Of a stretch of DNA of 9,271 nucleotides, positions 1 through 5,930 are shown piece by piece. Source of the DNA: Bacteroidota bacterium (GTDB lineage: Bacteria > Bacteroidota > Bacteroidia > Bacteroidales > Prolixibacteraceae); assembly GCA_030691295.1 (NCBI GenBank), contig JAUYEQ010000598.1, positions 1 through 9,271 of the forward strand. Reading direction: 5' to 3'. The notes under the pieces were generated by a model that had not been told where the DNA came from, did not search any database, and was given only the letters and a program-made list of their open reading frames with translations. Position numbers and translations under genes: made by a program. Position 1 is the first letter of the stretch; every line of letters starts with the position of its first letter.

Positions 1-427
1 CAATCTCGTGTATCGTGGACGACAGGACGTGTTCCTGAACCTTCATCAATGCCCCGCAGGTATTGGTATGCCGGTGCTGTCCGACCCGTTTTACCTTGGC
101 AACTTTGCCCGTACTTGAAATTCCAATGTGCGAACCAAAAATAAACAGGGCCGCACCGCCATCAGGAATATGGTCGGCAAAGGCGTTTAGTCCGATTTCA
201 CCCACAAACGGATATCCAGCCAAACCGCCCATAATAAATGTTCCTTGTTCTGAAGGCAATTTCATTTTTGCCTGATGATGATTTAATTCATCAAAACAAA
301 ATGAGGTTGCCAGTATAATCCGATCCATTTCAATGCCTTCGCGTTCGGCAATTTTTAGCACTGCGGTATGCGATGCCTCCGACATGGTCGTGAATTCTTC
401 GAAATATTGTTTGATTATTTCCTGCAT
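1..427 (-). CDS. LCIB/LCIC-type beta-carbonic anhydrase, C-terminal part cut by window edge
   Basis: I translated this frame by hand: 142 codons are open from an ATG at 427 to the left edge, so the 3' end is missing. The protein resembles the LCIB/LCIC family of algae, shown to be a group of zinc beta-carbonic anhydrases with bacterial homologues, which interconvert CO2 and bicarbonate in the cytoplasm. Visible signatures are SFCFDE (residues 42-47, with Cys44 and Asp46 in a Cys-x-Asp arrangement), GGLAGYPFVGEIG (67-79), HIPDGG (86-91), GSHIGIS (98-104, His100), KVKRVGQ (111-117) and CGAL (124-127). By family analogy Cys44, His100 and Cys124 would bind zinc. There is no signal peptide. It lies 51 bases downstream of ppc in the same direction and the same frame, so co-transcription and a role in supplying bicarbonate to PEP carboxylase are likely but inferred. 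An in-frame GTG at 478 is an alternative start that would add 17 residues; the ATG fits the family better. Family assignment is from remembered motifs. Confidence -1.
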   Translation of the reverse strand, partial: MQEIIKQYFEEFTTMSEASHTAVLKIAEREGIEMDRIILATSFCFDELNHHQAKMKLPSEQGTFIMGGLAGYPFVGEIGLNAFADHIPDGGAALFIFGSHIGISSTGKVAKVKRVGQHRHTNTCGALMKVQEHVLSSTIHEI

Positions 428-478
428 AAGTTTCTTTGTTCTTGATAAAAATGAATGGCTGCTTTGATTTTTAATCAC

Positions 479-3229
479 CTATCCGGTTGATCCCAAAGCA
501 TTGGCAATTGCGTTAATTGATTTTAGTAAAATCATATTTTGTTGGTTGGCAATGTCGGCATTTTCCGCGTCTTTCCCGGTTCGCCACTGGCGTAAAGTAT
601 TTACCTGCATCTGATGCATTAATTCCAACGCCACAGCCCTCAGCCTTGTCGAATAAAAATGGTTTCTTCTTCTTTCCTCAAAAGGCTTTTCGAGTATTTC
701 GGCCAGCAGATTCTTGGTGAGATGGAATTCAGAAAGAATGAGCGGTAAAATATCATTCTTAATTTGTTCGTCATCGATCAATGAAGCATAAAGCTCAATC
801 ACTTCAGGATTGGTTGCTGCTAATCCTGAATCGACATTGGTTAAAATATACCGAAGCAATGGATGCGAAATTAGTAGCTGCTTTAGCAAAGCATATTTTT
901 CAGGATACTGCTCTTTCAGCAGTTGTAAGGTACTGCCTACTCCATACCAGCTTGTAATGTTTACGCGGCTTTGCGTCCAGCTGAAAACCCATGGAATGGC
1001 ACGCAAATCGTTCAAAGTGCGTTGGTTGGTGCGGCGCGAAGGACGGGAGCCAATTTTGCTTGTTTCAATCACGTCAATCGGAGTCGCCTGCTCGAAAAAC
1101 CGGATAAAACTGGGGTGACGGGTAAGCGCATTGTAGGTGGTAAAACTTTCCTGTGCCATCAATCCAACCAAATCAAATAGTTCAGGATCGTGGTTGTGTG
1201 TGTGTAACAAGGTATTGCGCAAGGTTCCTGAAGTGAGTAATTCCATGTTGAAAGCTGCGTTCACCTTGTTCGCATATTTCCGCTCAATGGTTTCGCCTTG
1301 CTCGGTCAACCGTAGTTTGCCGCACAATGAACCGGGAGGAAGGCTTTTCAGGAACCAGTGAATTGGTCCGGCCCCTCGACTAATGCTACCACCCTTTCCG
1401 TGGAAAAAACGAATGTCAACGCCATGTTTGGCTCCAATCCGGGCCAATTCATATTGCGCTTCGTACAGGTGCCAAAGGCTCGACAGAATTCCACCGTCTT
1501 TGTTGCTGTCGCTGTATCCAATCATTACTTCGCAAACAGGTTGCGAATATCCTTTTCGCTGCGCCTGCAATCGGAGCGTATTTTGGGTGACCGGATGCGT
1601 CAAAAATTCATCAAGAATTGCGGGCGCAAAATGTAAATCGTCAATCGTTTCAAAGAGCGGCACAACCGGCAACTGACAAGCCGGCCCCGGTTCGGTTTTT
1701 ACATACAAACCGGCTTCGCGGGCAAGCAGGTAAAAGGTAAATAAATCATCCACCTTTTTTGTCATGCTAACAATCATTGAACCCGGTGCGTTTGGTCCGT
1801 ATTTCCGGATGTGATCAGTCAAAACGTTCAGGTAACCCATAGCATTGCCTGTTTCGGCAGCACTTCCGGAGTAAACATGTGTAAACGGCCTGTAAAGTTT
1901 TAACTCCTGAAGCAGAAACTTTTTATCTACCGATTCTTCAGCATTTATTGAATAATTGGTGTCATCGATATCTTCCAGAAGTCCGATAAGGGCTTTCCGG
2001 TAAAATTCACTGTTTTGCCGGATGTCCAGATGCGCGAGATGAAATCCAAAATTCTGCACGAAACGCAGCGCTTTGTTTACTTCGTTGATGGCGAGCATTG
2101 GCGCGCCCCAATCTGACAGCGCCCGAAGCAGCATCTCCAGATCGTTAATTAACTGGCCGGAATTTGTGTAAGTCCATGCATTTGTTCCTGAATGGGTTTG
2201 CTTTACCGGAAGTTTTTCAATCAGGAGGATAACAAATTGTTTAAATGGCTCTCTCGATGCAGCAGTGAATTGCAGGTGCTCCGAAATTCCCGGAATCTGA
2301 TTTTTTAGCAGTACTATTAATTCCTGAAATTCAGCAGATAAATTATTTTCGGAGGTGTAAATACTCAGACTATCTGCAAGAGTGTGCAGTCGTTGGCCAA
2401 CCAGATTCAGTGCCTCTGTCCGCAACCGTTCCAAAGTGTATTTTGTAATTTCAGGAGTCACCAACGGATGCCCGTCGCGATCGCCACCCACCCATGAACC
2501 GAGGCTAATCTTCGGCATAGAATGGTAATTTTGCAAACATTTCGGCTTAAAACCAGCTTCGTTCCAAGACTGAATCAATGTTTTATCATGAAGTTCAAAC
2601 ACATCAGGGAAAACTTTGGTGAGATAGTGTAAAACGTTCTCCAGTTCGGTTTCAACCTGCGGTTTCTCGAGGTAAATGTCATCAATGAACCAAAGCCTGG
2701 TTAGCAATTCTTTGATGCCCGACCGGATCTGATCGCGTTCAAGCGTCGTGTAAACCGGATTTTCGAGCATAACCAGTTGCAGATACAATTCGCGGTAATA
2801 TTTCAGAACGACCGTTCTTTTTGCCTCCGTGGGGTGCGCGGTCATTACCGGCTCAATCTCCAATTGCGAAAGCGCTGCAACTATTTCCTCCTGAACAATT
2901 CCGGCCTCTTTCAATTCCGAAAAGGTATGTGCCCAGCTTCCGTTTACACTTTGCGAACCTTGCGATTGCTGCTTACTTCGCCTGCTTTGTACGGCCCAGT
3001 TCACTTCGCACAAATTCAGCAACTGAAAACAGATGGAATAAAGCTGGATGGTTTTTTGTTCAAGTTCGGGTGCCGGTAGTAAAACCTGCGCATTTAACCA
3101 GGGAATGCTGTTTATAAGTTCTTTTTCGTTGTTTGCTTCGAGAACTTCGGCCAGGCAATTAAGCAAGAAATGTAGATCAGAATAGGGTTTGCCAATTTCC
3201 TGAATGTTTTCCTTTAGAACAGGGTGCAT
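479..3229 (-). CDS. ppc: Phosphoenolpyruvate carboxylase
   Basis: The 916-residue protein makes oxaloacetate from phosphoenolpyruvate and bicarbonate, the main anaplerotic entry to the citric-acid cycle; it acts in the cytoplasm, normally as a tetramer. Length is slightly above the 883 residues of the E. coli enzyme and the frame is intact. Family motifs appear in order: TAHPTEAKR (130-138) with catalytic His132, GGDRDGHP (248-255), GYSDSNKDGG (571-580) with Lys577, FHGKGGSISRGAG (609-621), TEQGE (642-646), SRPSRR (728-733), RAIPWVFSWTQ (743-753) and a C-terminal Ser-Thr-Gly. Two positions differ from the usual pattern: the first Arg of the FHGRGG loop is Lys612, and the C-terminal Asn-Thr-Gly, whose Asn contacts the inhibitor aspartate in E. 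coli, is Ser-Thr-Gly. No plant-type N-terminal phosphorylation site is apparent. The gene starts 35 bases after a truncated Bro-N gene and precedes the carbonic anhydrase gene. It has no obvious promoter of its own, so it may be read from the promoter near 3640. Confidence -1.
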   Translation of the reverse strand: MHPVLKENIQEIGKPYSDLHFLLNCLAEVLEANNEKELINSIPWLNAQVLLPAPELEQKTIQLYSICFQLLNLCEVNWAVQSRRSKQQSQGSQSVNGSWAHTFSELKEAGIVQEEIVAALSQLEIEPVMTAHPTEAKRTVVLKYYRELYLQLVMLENPVYTTLERDQIRSGIKELLTRLWFIDDIYLEKPQVETELENVLHYLTKVFPDVFELHDKTLIQSWNEAGFKPKCLQNYHSMPKISLGSWVGGDRDGHPLVTPEITKYTLERLRTEALNLVGQRLHTLADSLSIYTSENNLSAEFQELIVLLKNQIPGISEHLQFTAASREPFKQFVILLIEKLPVKQTHSGTNAWTYTNSGQLINDLEMLLRALSDWGAPMLAINEVNKALRFVQNFGFHLAHLDIRQNSEFYRKALIGLLEDIDDTNYSINAEESVDKKFLLQELKLYRPFTHVYSGSAAETGNAMGYLNVLTDHIRKYGPNAPGSMIVSMTKKVDDLFTFYLLAREAGLYVKTEPGPACQLPVVPLFETIDDLHFAPAILDEFLTHPVTQNTLRLQAQRKGYSQPVCEVMIGYSDSNKDGGILSSLWHLYEAQYELARIGAKHGVDIRFFHGKGGSISRGAGPIHWFLKSLPPGSLCGKLRLTEQGETIERKYANKVNAAFNMELLTSGTLRNTLLHTHNHDPELFDLVGLMAQESFTTYNALTRHPSFIRFFEQATPIDVIETSKIGSRPSRRTNQRTLNDLRAIPWVFSWTQSRVNITSWYGVGSTLQLLKEQYPEKYALLKQLLISHPLLRYILTNVDSGLAATNPEVIELYASLIDDEQIKNDILPLILSEFHLTKNLLAEILEKPFEERRRNHFYSTRLRAVALELMHQMQVNTLRQWRTGKDAENADIANQQNMILLKSINAIANALGSTG

Positions 3230-3264
3230 AGTTGCTTTTTCGTTCTAAAACATTCCTGAAGAAG

Positions 3265-3606
3265 CTATTGTTGAGGGAAGATCAATAAATTCAGTTTGAA
3301 AGGTTCAGCTTTTGGCGATGGAATGGATTGGATCAACCTGAAAAGTTGCTCAACATCAGCAACATCGGTTTTATATAACTTCCCGTCTGCCGATTGCATT
3401 TTCAGTTGGTTACAAATTGTAACCAACTGACTTCCTTCCTTTTTGAGTCGTGTTTTTAATACACTCCAATATTTGCGGGCGTTAGTGCTATTCGTTAGTA
3501 TTTCAATGACATCAATGATGGACAAAAACCATTTTTCCTGTTCTCCATCCCAAACGGTGCGAACTTTTTTATCTTCAAATAGCTTCAGCGTGTCTTTTCG
3601 GGTCAT
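3265..3606 (-). CDS. Truncated Bro-N / phage antirepressor-like protein
   Basis: This 113-residue protein matches, from memory, the N-terminal part of a Bacteroidota Bro-N family whose full members are roughly 270-290 residues. Characteristic stretches are KLFEDKKVRTVWD (8-20), EKWFLSIIDVIEILT (24-38), YWSVLKTRLKKEG (46-58) and DVADVEQLFRLIQSIPSPKAEPFK (80-103). In the family the text continues as an MWLAQVG-like segment and a longer C-terminal half. Here it switches after PFK to nine unrelated residues and stops, and I found no remainder in the other frames of the 35-base gap before ppc. It is therefore a deletion-truncated gene or a minimal stand-alone domain. Bro-N domains occur in phage antirepressors and DNA-binding regulators; any function left here is unknown. 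It is the first gene after the candidate promoter and would be co-transcribed with ppc. The domain is fairly sure, functionality is not. Confidence -1.
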   Translation of the reverse strand: MTRKDTLKLFEDKKVRTVWDGEQEKWFLSIIDVIEILTNSTNARKYWSVLKTRLKKEGSQLVTICNQLKMQSADGKLYKTDVADVEQLFRLIQSIPSPKAEPFKLNLLIFPQQ

Positions 3607-3619
3607 TTTGATTTGATTT

Positions 3620-3634
3620 TAATCAGCCTGATTA
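3620..3634. promoter_or_regulatory. 15-nt perfect palindrome at the predicted start point, candidate operator
   Basis: TAATCAGCCTGATTA has two perfect 7-base arms around a single C. It lies between the -7 element and the start codon of the Bro-N-like gene and covers the predicted transcription start. That position suits a repressor-binding site. The binding protein is unknown, and a function is inferred from symmetry and position only. Confidence -1.
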
Positions 3635-3637
3635 TTT

Positions 3638-3666
3638 CAAATATAGCAATCTTTCAGGAATCTAAA
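3638..3666 (-). promoter_or_regulatory. Candidate Bacteroidota-type promoter for the Bro-N/ppc/carbonic anhydrase unit
   Basis: On the minus strand TATATTTG (3638-3645) fits the Bacteroidota -7 consensus TAnnTTTG exactly. A TTTA (3663-3666) lies 17 bases upstream in place of the usual -33 TTTG. The expected start point is near 3631, giving a leader of about 25 bases before the ATG at 3606. It sits just after the tpx terminator, which supports a separate transcription unit. No other such element was seen before ppc. Confidence -1.
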
Positions 3667-3673
3667 TGGACAC

Positions 3674-3705
3674 AAAAAAAGCTGCCTGCAAACGCAAACA
3701 GCTTT
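3674..3705 (-). terminator. Rho-independent terminator after tpx
   Basis: Read on the minus strand, AAAGCTGTTTGC (3705-3694) pairs with GCAGGCAGCTTT (3689-3678) through a 4-base loop, giving a 12-bp stem with two G-U wobbles. A run of seven T (3680-3674) overlaps and follows the stem. It begins 23 bases after the tpx stop codon and separates the dtd-to-tpx block from the ppc unit. Confidence -1.
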
Positions 3706-3728
3706 CTGAAAATCGTATGCTTTTCGTT

Positions 3729-4229
3729 CTATTTCAATGAAGCCAAAGCTGCTTCGTAATTCGGTTCGTCCACAATTTCAGGAACTTGCTGATTGTAAAT
3801 TACCTGATGATTTTCGTCCAAAACAACGACCGAACGTGAGTGCAGATTGGCCAACGGACCGGTTGAAATTTCCAACTGATAATCTTTGCCGAATTTACCG
3901 GTAGCAAAATCCGAAACTGTAATTGCATTGGCGATGCCTTCAGTTCCGCAGAAACGAGCCTGAGCAAAAGGTAAATCGCGCGAAATGCAAAGTACTTTTG
4001 TGTTTTCCAGATCGGCAGCCAATTTGTTAAACTGACGGACAGAAGCCGCACAGGTTCCGGTATCCAGACTTGGGAAAATATTCAGAACAAGTCGTTGTCC
4101 GGTGAAATCTTTCAATGAAACTTTGGATAAGTCGTTTTTAATCAATTCGAAATCAGGAGCTTTTGTTCCTTTTGCAGGAAGCTCGCCTATTGTTTGAATT
4201 GCATTTCCTTTGAGCGTAATATTTGCCAT
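3729..4229 (-). CDS. tpx: Thiol peroxidase (Tpx, atypical 2-Cys peroxiredoxin)
   Basis: The 166-residue protein reduces hydroperoxides, normally using thioredoxin as reductant. Length is normal for bacterial Tpx. It begins with the family start (ITLKGNAIQTIGELPAKGTKAPDF) and carries FPSLDTGTCAASVRQFN (52-68) with peroxidatic Cys60 in the TxxC motif, followed by RFCGTEG (92-98) with resolving Cys94. Arg132 in HSRS is the likely active-site arginine. An additional Cys81 is present. There is no signal peptide, so it should be cytoplasmic. It follows deoC by 51 bases in the same direction and is closed by a strong terminator at 3674-3705. No clear TAnnTTTG element was found in the 51-base gap, so it is probably read from upstream at least in part. 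Identification is firm. Confidence -1.
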   Translation of the reverse strand: MANITLKGNAIQTIGELPAKGTKAPDFELIKNDLSKVSLKDFTGQRLVLNIFPSLDTGTCAASVRQFNKLAADLENTKVLCISRDLPFAQARFCGTEGIANAITVSDFATGKFGKDYQLEISTGPLANLHSRSVVVLDENHQVIYNQQVPEIVDEPNYEAALASLK

Positions 4230-4280
4230 AATTAATTGTTTTTATGAAATTTGATTTTGTATTCTTAAACAGCTTCCTGC

Positions 4281-5135
4281 TTAAAAATGTTTTACCGGAC
4301 TGCCTGTAATTTTTTCGAGCAGGTTATTGGCCAGGCGGCTGGCTCCAATGCGGAACATCTCGGGCGTTAACCATTCATTTCCCAGAATTTCCTGAACAAT
4401 AGTTAGATAAAGTATCGCATCTTCAGGAGTAACAATTCCTCCGGCCGGTTTGAATCCGATTCTCTGATCGGTTTCCTCAAAATGTTGTTTGATGGCCAGA
4501 CACATCACAAATGCGGCTTCGGGACTGGCGGCTTGCGGTAATTTACCCGTCGAAGTTTTGATGAAATCAGCACCGGCTTCAATGGACAGAATGGAAGCCT
4601 GCCAGATTTGATCAACGTTGAGAACCCCTGTTTCCAGAATCACTTTCAGGTGGGCATCTCCAATGACTTTTTTAATGGCTGAAATTTCGTGGTGGCAGGT
4701 TTCGAAATGACCTTCAAGAAAAGCCCACAAAGGCAAAACGATGTCGATTTCGTTTGCACCGGCAACAACCGCCAGTTGAGCTTCTTCGATTTTAATTTTG
4801 GTAAATGTCATCGACGAAGGAAATCCTCCGGCCACCGCGGCGATTTTCACGTTCGGAACTTTCAGCGTGCTTTTTACCGTGTGAGCCATATTCGGATAGA
4901 CACAAATGGCGGCCACATTGCTGATTCCGGGAAATGCTGCCGGAAACTGGTTTACTTTTTCAGTAAATTCGGTTACAGAAGTAACAGTATCCGTTGAATT
5001 AAGGGTAGTGAGATCAATGCAGGAAAGCGCCTTTTCGAACATTTCTTTGGTTAAATTTTTCGCAGCGTTTTCGCGGATTTCTTCCAGCTCCGATTGGATG
5101 TCTGAAAGGGACAATGGACAGGTTTCGAGGATCAT
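4281..5135 (-). CDS. deoC: Deoxyribose-phosphate aldolase (DERA)
   Basis: The 284-residue protein splits 2-deoxyribose 5-phosphate into glyceraldehyde 3-phosphate and acetaldehyde, the last step of deoxynucleoside catabolism. The class I aldolase signature is complete: AICVYP (76-81), ANEIDIVLP (127-135) with Asp131, FIKTSTGK (191-198) with Schiff-base Lys193, FKPAGGI (228-234) with Lys229, and the phosphate loop FRIGAS (261-266). These correspond to E. coli Asp102, Lys167 and Lys201. It is somewhat longer than the 259-residue E. coli enzyme because of an N-terminal extension rich in charged residues. The chosen ATG at 5135 is the first in frame; a later start would remove part of that extension only. 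It lies downstream of the MazG-like gene and upstream of tpx, all in one direction. The 111-base gap before it holds GTTTAAAGTTT repeats. Identification is firm. Confidence -1.
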   Translation of the reverse strand: MILETCPLSLSDIQSELEEIRENAAKNLTKEMFEKALSCIDLTTLNSTDTVTSVTEFTEKVNQFPAAFPGISNVAAICVYPNMAHTVKSTLKVPNVKIAAVAGGFPSSMTFTKIKIEEAQLAVVAGANEIDIVLPLWAFLEGHFETCHHEISAIKKVIGDAHLKVILETGVLNVDQIWQASILSIEAGADFIKTSTGKLPQAASPEAAFVMCLAIKQHFEETDQRIGFKPAGGIVTPEDAILYLTIVQEILGNEWLTPEMFRIGASRLANNLLEKITGSPVKHF

Positions 5136-5144
5136 ATAAAATGA

Positions 5145-5230
5145 GTTTAAAGTTTGACGTTCAATGTTTAAAGTTTTATTCTTTTCGGCAGTTTCGTCTC
5201 AGATTCAAGGCTCAACTTTGAACTTTAAAC
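5145..5230. repeat. GTTTAAAGTTT repeat cluster between mazG-like gene and deoC
   Basis: GTTTAAAGTTT occurs at 5145-5155 and again at 5166-5176, exactly 21 bases apart. An inverted copy with one mismatch (GAACTTTAAAC) is at 5220-5230, so 5166-5175 and 5221-5230 form 10-bp perfect arms around a 45-base loop. The cluster fills most of the gap upstream of deoC. It could be a paired operator, a leader structure, or the A/T-rich repeat litter often seen in Bacteroidota; the sequence does not decide. Confidence -1.
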
Positions 5231-5247
5231 CTGTAATTTTAAACTGT

Positions 5248-5613
5248 TTACTTAAGTTTTTCATTGTTCTGGTGCCGGTCTTTGTCGCGGCTGTTTTTTT
5301 TTTCTATGTTTTTCAGAAATGCCTTGTTCAGATCGACCCCGGTTTGATTGGCCAGGCAAATCAGAACCCAGAGTACATCGGCCATTTCGTCGGCCAGAAG
5401 CCCCCTCCCAGCCTCCCCCGAAAGGGGAGGAGTTTCGGAATCACGATAAGATTGATCGCCAAATTGCCGGGAAAAATGCCGTGCCAGTTCACCCACTTCT
5501 TCTGTCAGGATTGCCAGGTTGGTCAGCTCGCTGAAATAGCGGACACCAATGGTTTTGATCCACTGGTCAACCATTTGCTGGGCTTCGGGGAGGGTGACTT
5601 CGTTTGAGTTCAT
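5248..5613 (-). CDS. MazG-like nucleotide pyrophosphohydrolase with a repeat-derived insertion
   Basis: The 121-residue protein belongs to the all-alpha NTP pyrophosphohydrolase (MazG-like) family, which hydrolyses nucleoside triphosphates to monophosphate and pyrophosphate and is thought to clean up non-standard nucleotides. The metal-binding pattern is present: EEVGE (38-42) and DEMADVLW (75-82, with Glu76 and Asp79), followed by ICLANQTGVDL (85-95) and a charged KKNSRDKDRH tail (105-114). Between the two metal-binding helices, residues about 61-72 (TPPLSGEAGRGL) are encoded by a GC-rich palindromic repeat (5399-5432). From memory, relatives have a shorter loop of different sequence and total about 110 residues. 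The frame is kept and all metal ligands remain, so the enzyme may still work, but with an altered loop. It sits between dtd and deoC, an arrangement I recall from other Bacteroidota. The natural substrate is unknown. Confidence -1.
   Translation of the reverse strand: MNSNEVTLPEAQQMVDQWIKTIGVRYFSELTNLAILTEEVGELARHFSRQFGDQSYRDSETPPLSGEAGRGLLADEMADVLWVLICLANQTGVDLNKAFLKNIEKKNSRDKDRHQNNEKLK
5399..5432 (+). repeat. GC-rich palindromic element inside the mazG-like gene
   Basis: CCTCCCC (5412-5418) and GGGGAGG (5424-5430) form a 7-bp stem around CGAAA, preceded by a C-rich arm AGCCCCCTCCCAG (5399-5411). It resembles the reverse complement of the element at 5898-5930: both have AGCCCCCT, about seven variable bases, then CCCCCGA and a G-run. 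It lies in coding sequence and reads TPPLSGEAGRGL in the gene frame. GC content is far above the surroundings. Confidence -1.
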
Positions 5614-5738
5614 TTGTTGATAATTTGATTGTAAAAGTTTAAACAGTCATCCGGGGTTGTTTATTGTCAATATTCCTAATTTCAAATAGATCCAAAAATG
5701 AATTTTAGAAAGCTTTTTATTAAAGTGTCATTTTCATT

Positions 5739-5785
5739 CCGTCCGAAAAATTGCTAATCCTTTGTTCATCTTATTTCGCGGACGG
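5739..5785. repeat. Long-loop inverted repeat CCGTCCG / CGGACGG
   Basis: CCGTCCG (5739-5745) and CGGACGG (5779-5785) are exact reverse complements around a 33-base A/T-rich loop. Extending the arms outward by three bases gives 9 of 10 matches. The role is unknown; it could be the edge of a degraded repeat unit or an RNA structure downstream of dtd. Confidence -1.
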
Positions 5786-5807
5786 ATTAATTCTCCAAAT
5801 TCCTCTT

Positions 5808-5867
5808 CCCGGGGTTGCACTCCTTCGTCGTTTACCCCGGGTTATTCATATTCAGCCCCTTCGGGGC
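5808..5867. repeat. Two-hairpin GC-rich intergenic repeat
   Basis: CCCGGGGT (5808-5815) pairs with ACCCCGGG (5834-5841) around an 18-base loop. After a 13-base A/T-rich spacer, GCCCC-TTC-GGGGC (5855-5867) forms a second short hairpin. The layout (large CCCGGGG hairpin, TTATTCATATTCA-like spacer, small GCCCC hairpin) resembles dispersed intergenic repeats I recall from Bacteroidota genomes. Read from the minus strand it lies downstream of dtd and might end transcription or stabilise RNA, but neither hairpin is followed by a T-run. Confidence -1.
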
Positions 5868-5897
5868 AGATGCTTCGCAAATAGCGATGTCCAAATC

Positions 5898-5930
5898 TTT
5901 CCCCCTCGGGGGGAATCAGAAGGGGGCTGT
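5898..5930 (-). repeat. GC-rich palindromic element abutting the dtd stop codon
   Basis: CCCCC (5901-5905) faces a run of six G (5908-5913), followed by AATCAGAA and GGGGGCTG. Its reverse complement shares the AGCCCCCT...CCCCCGA...GGGG layout of the element inside the mazG-like gene, in the opposite orientation. It ends directly at the dtd TAA (5931-5933). Confidence -1.

Larger units (their letters stand above)
5614..5930. other. 317-bp gap between mazG-like gene and dtd, filled by palindromes
   Basis: No convincing gene is present. The first 125 bases next to mazG are A/T-rich and should hold its leader. A weak promoter-like TCTATTTG (minus strand, near 5683-5690) has one mismatch to TAnnTTTG. 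The rest holds four inverted repeats listed separately (5739-5785, 5808-5841, 5855-5867, 5898-5930). The short open frames on the plus strand here translate the repeats and look like no known protein. Confidence -1.

Noticed and set aside
5145..5230. GTTTAAAGTTT repeats as a CRISPR array
   Set aside because: Repeats are only 11 bases, with one short 10-base spacer between direct copies and one inverted copy; no cas genes are nearby.
5164..5607. 147-residue plus-strand open frame opposite the mazG-like gene
   Set aside because: It lies antisense to a gene with clear family motifs, and its own translation shows no recognisable domain.
5855..5913. GC-rich hairpins as intrinsic terminator for dtd
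   Set aside because: No T-run follows either hairpin on the minus strand, unlike the clear terminator after tpx.
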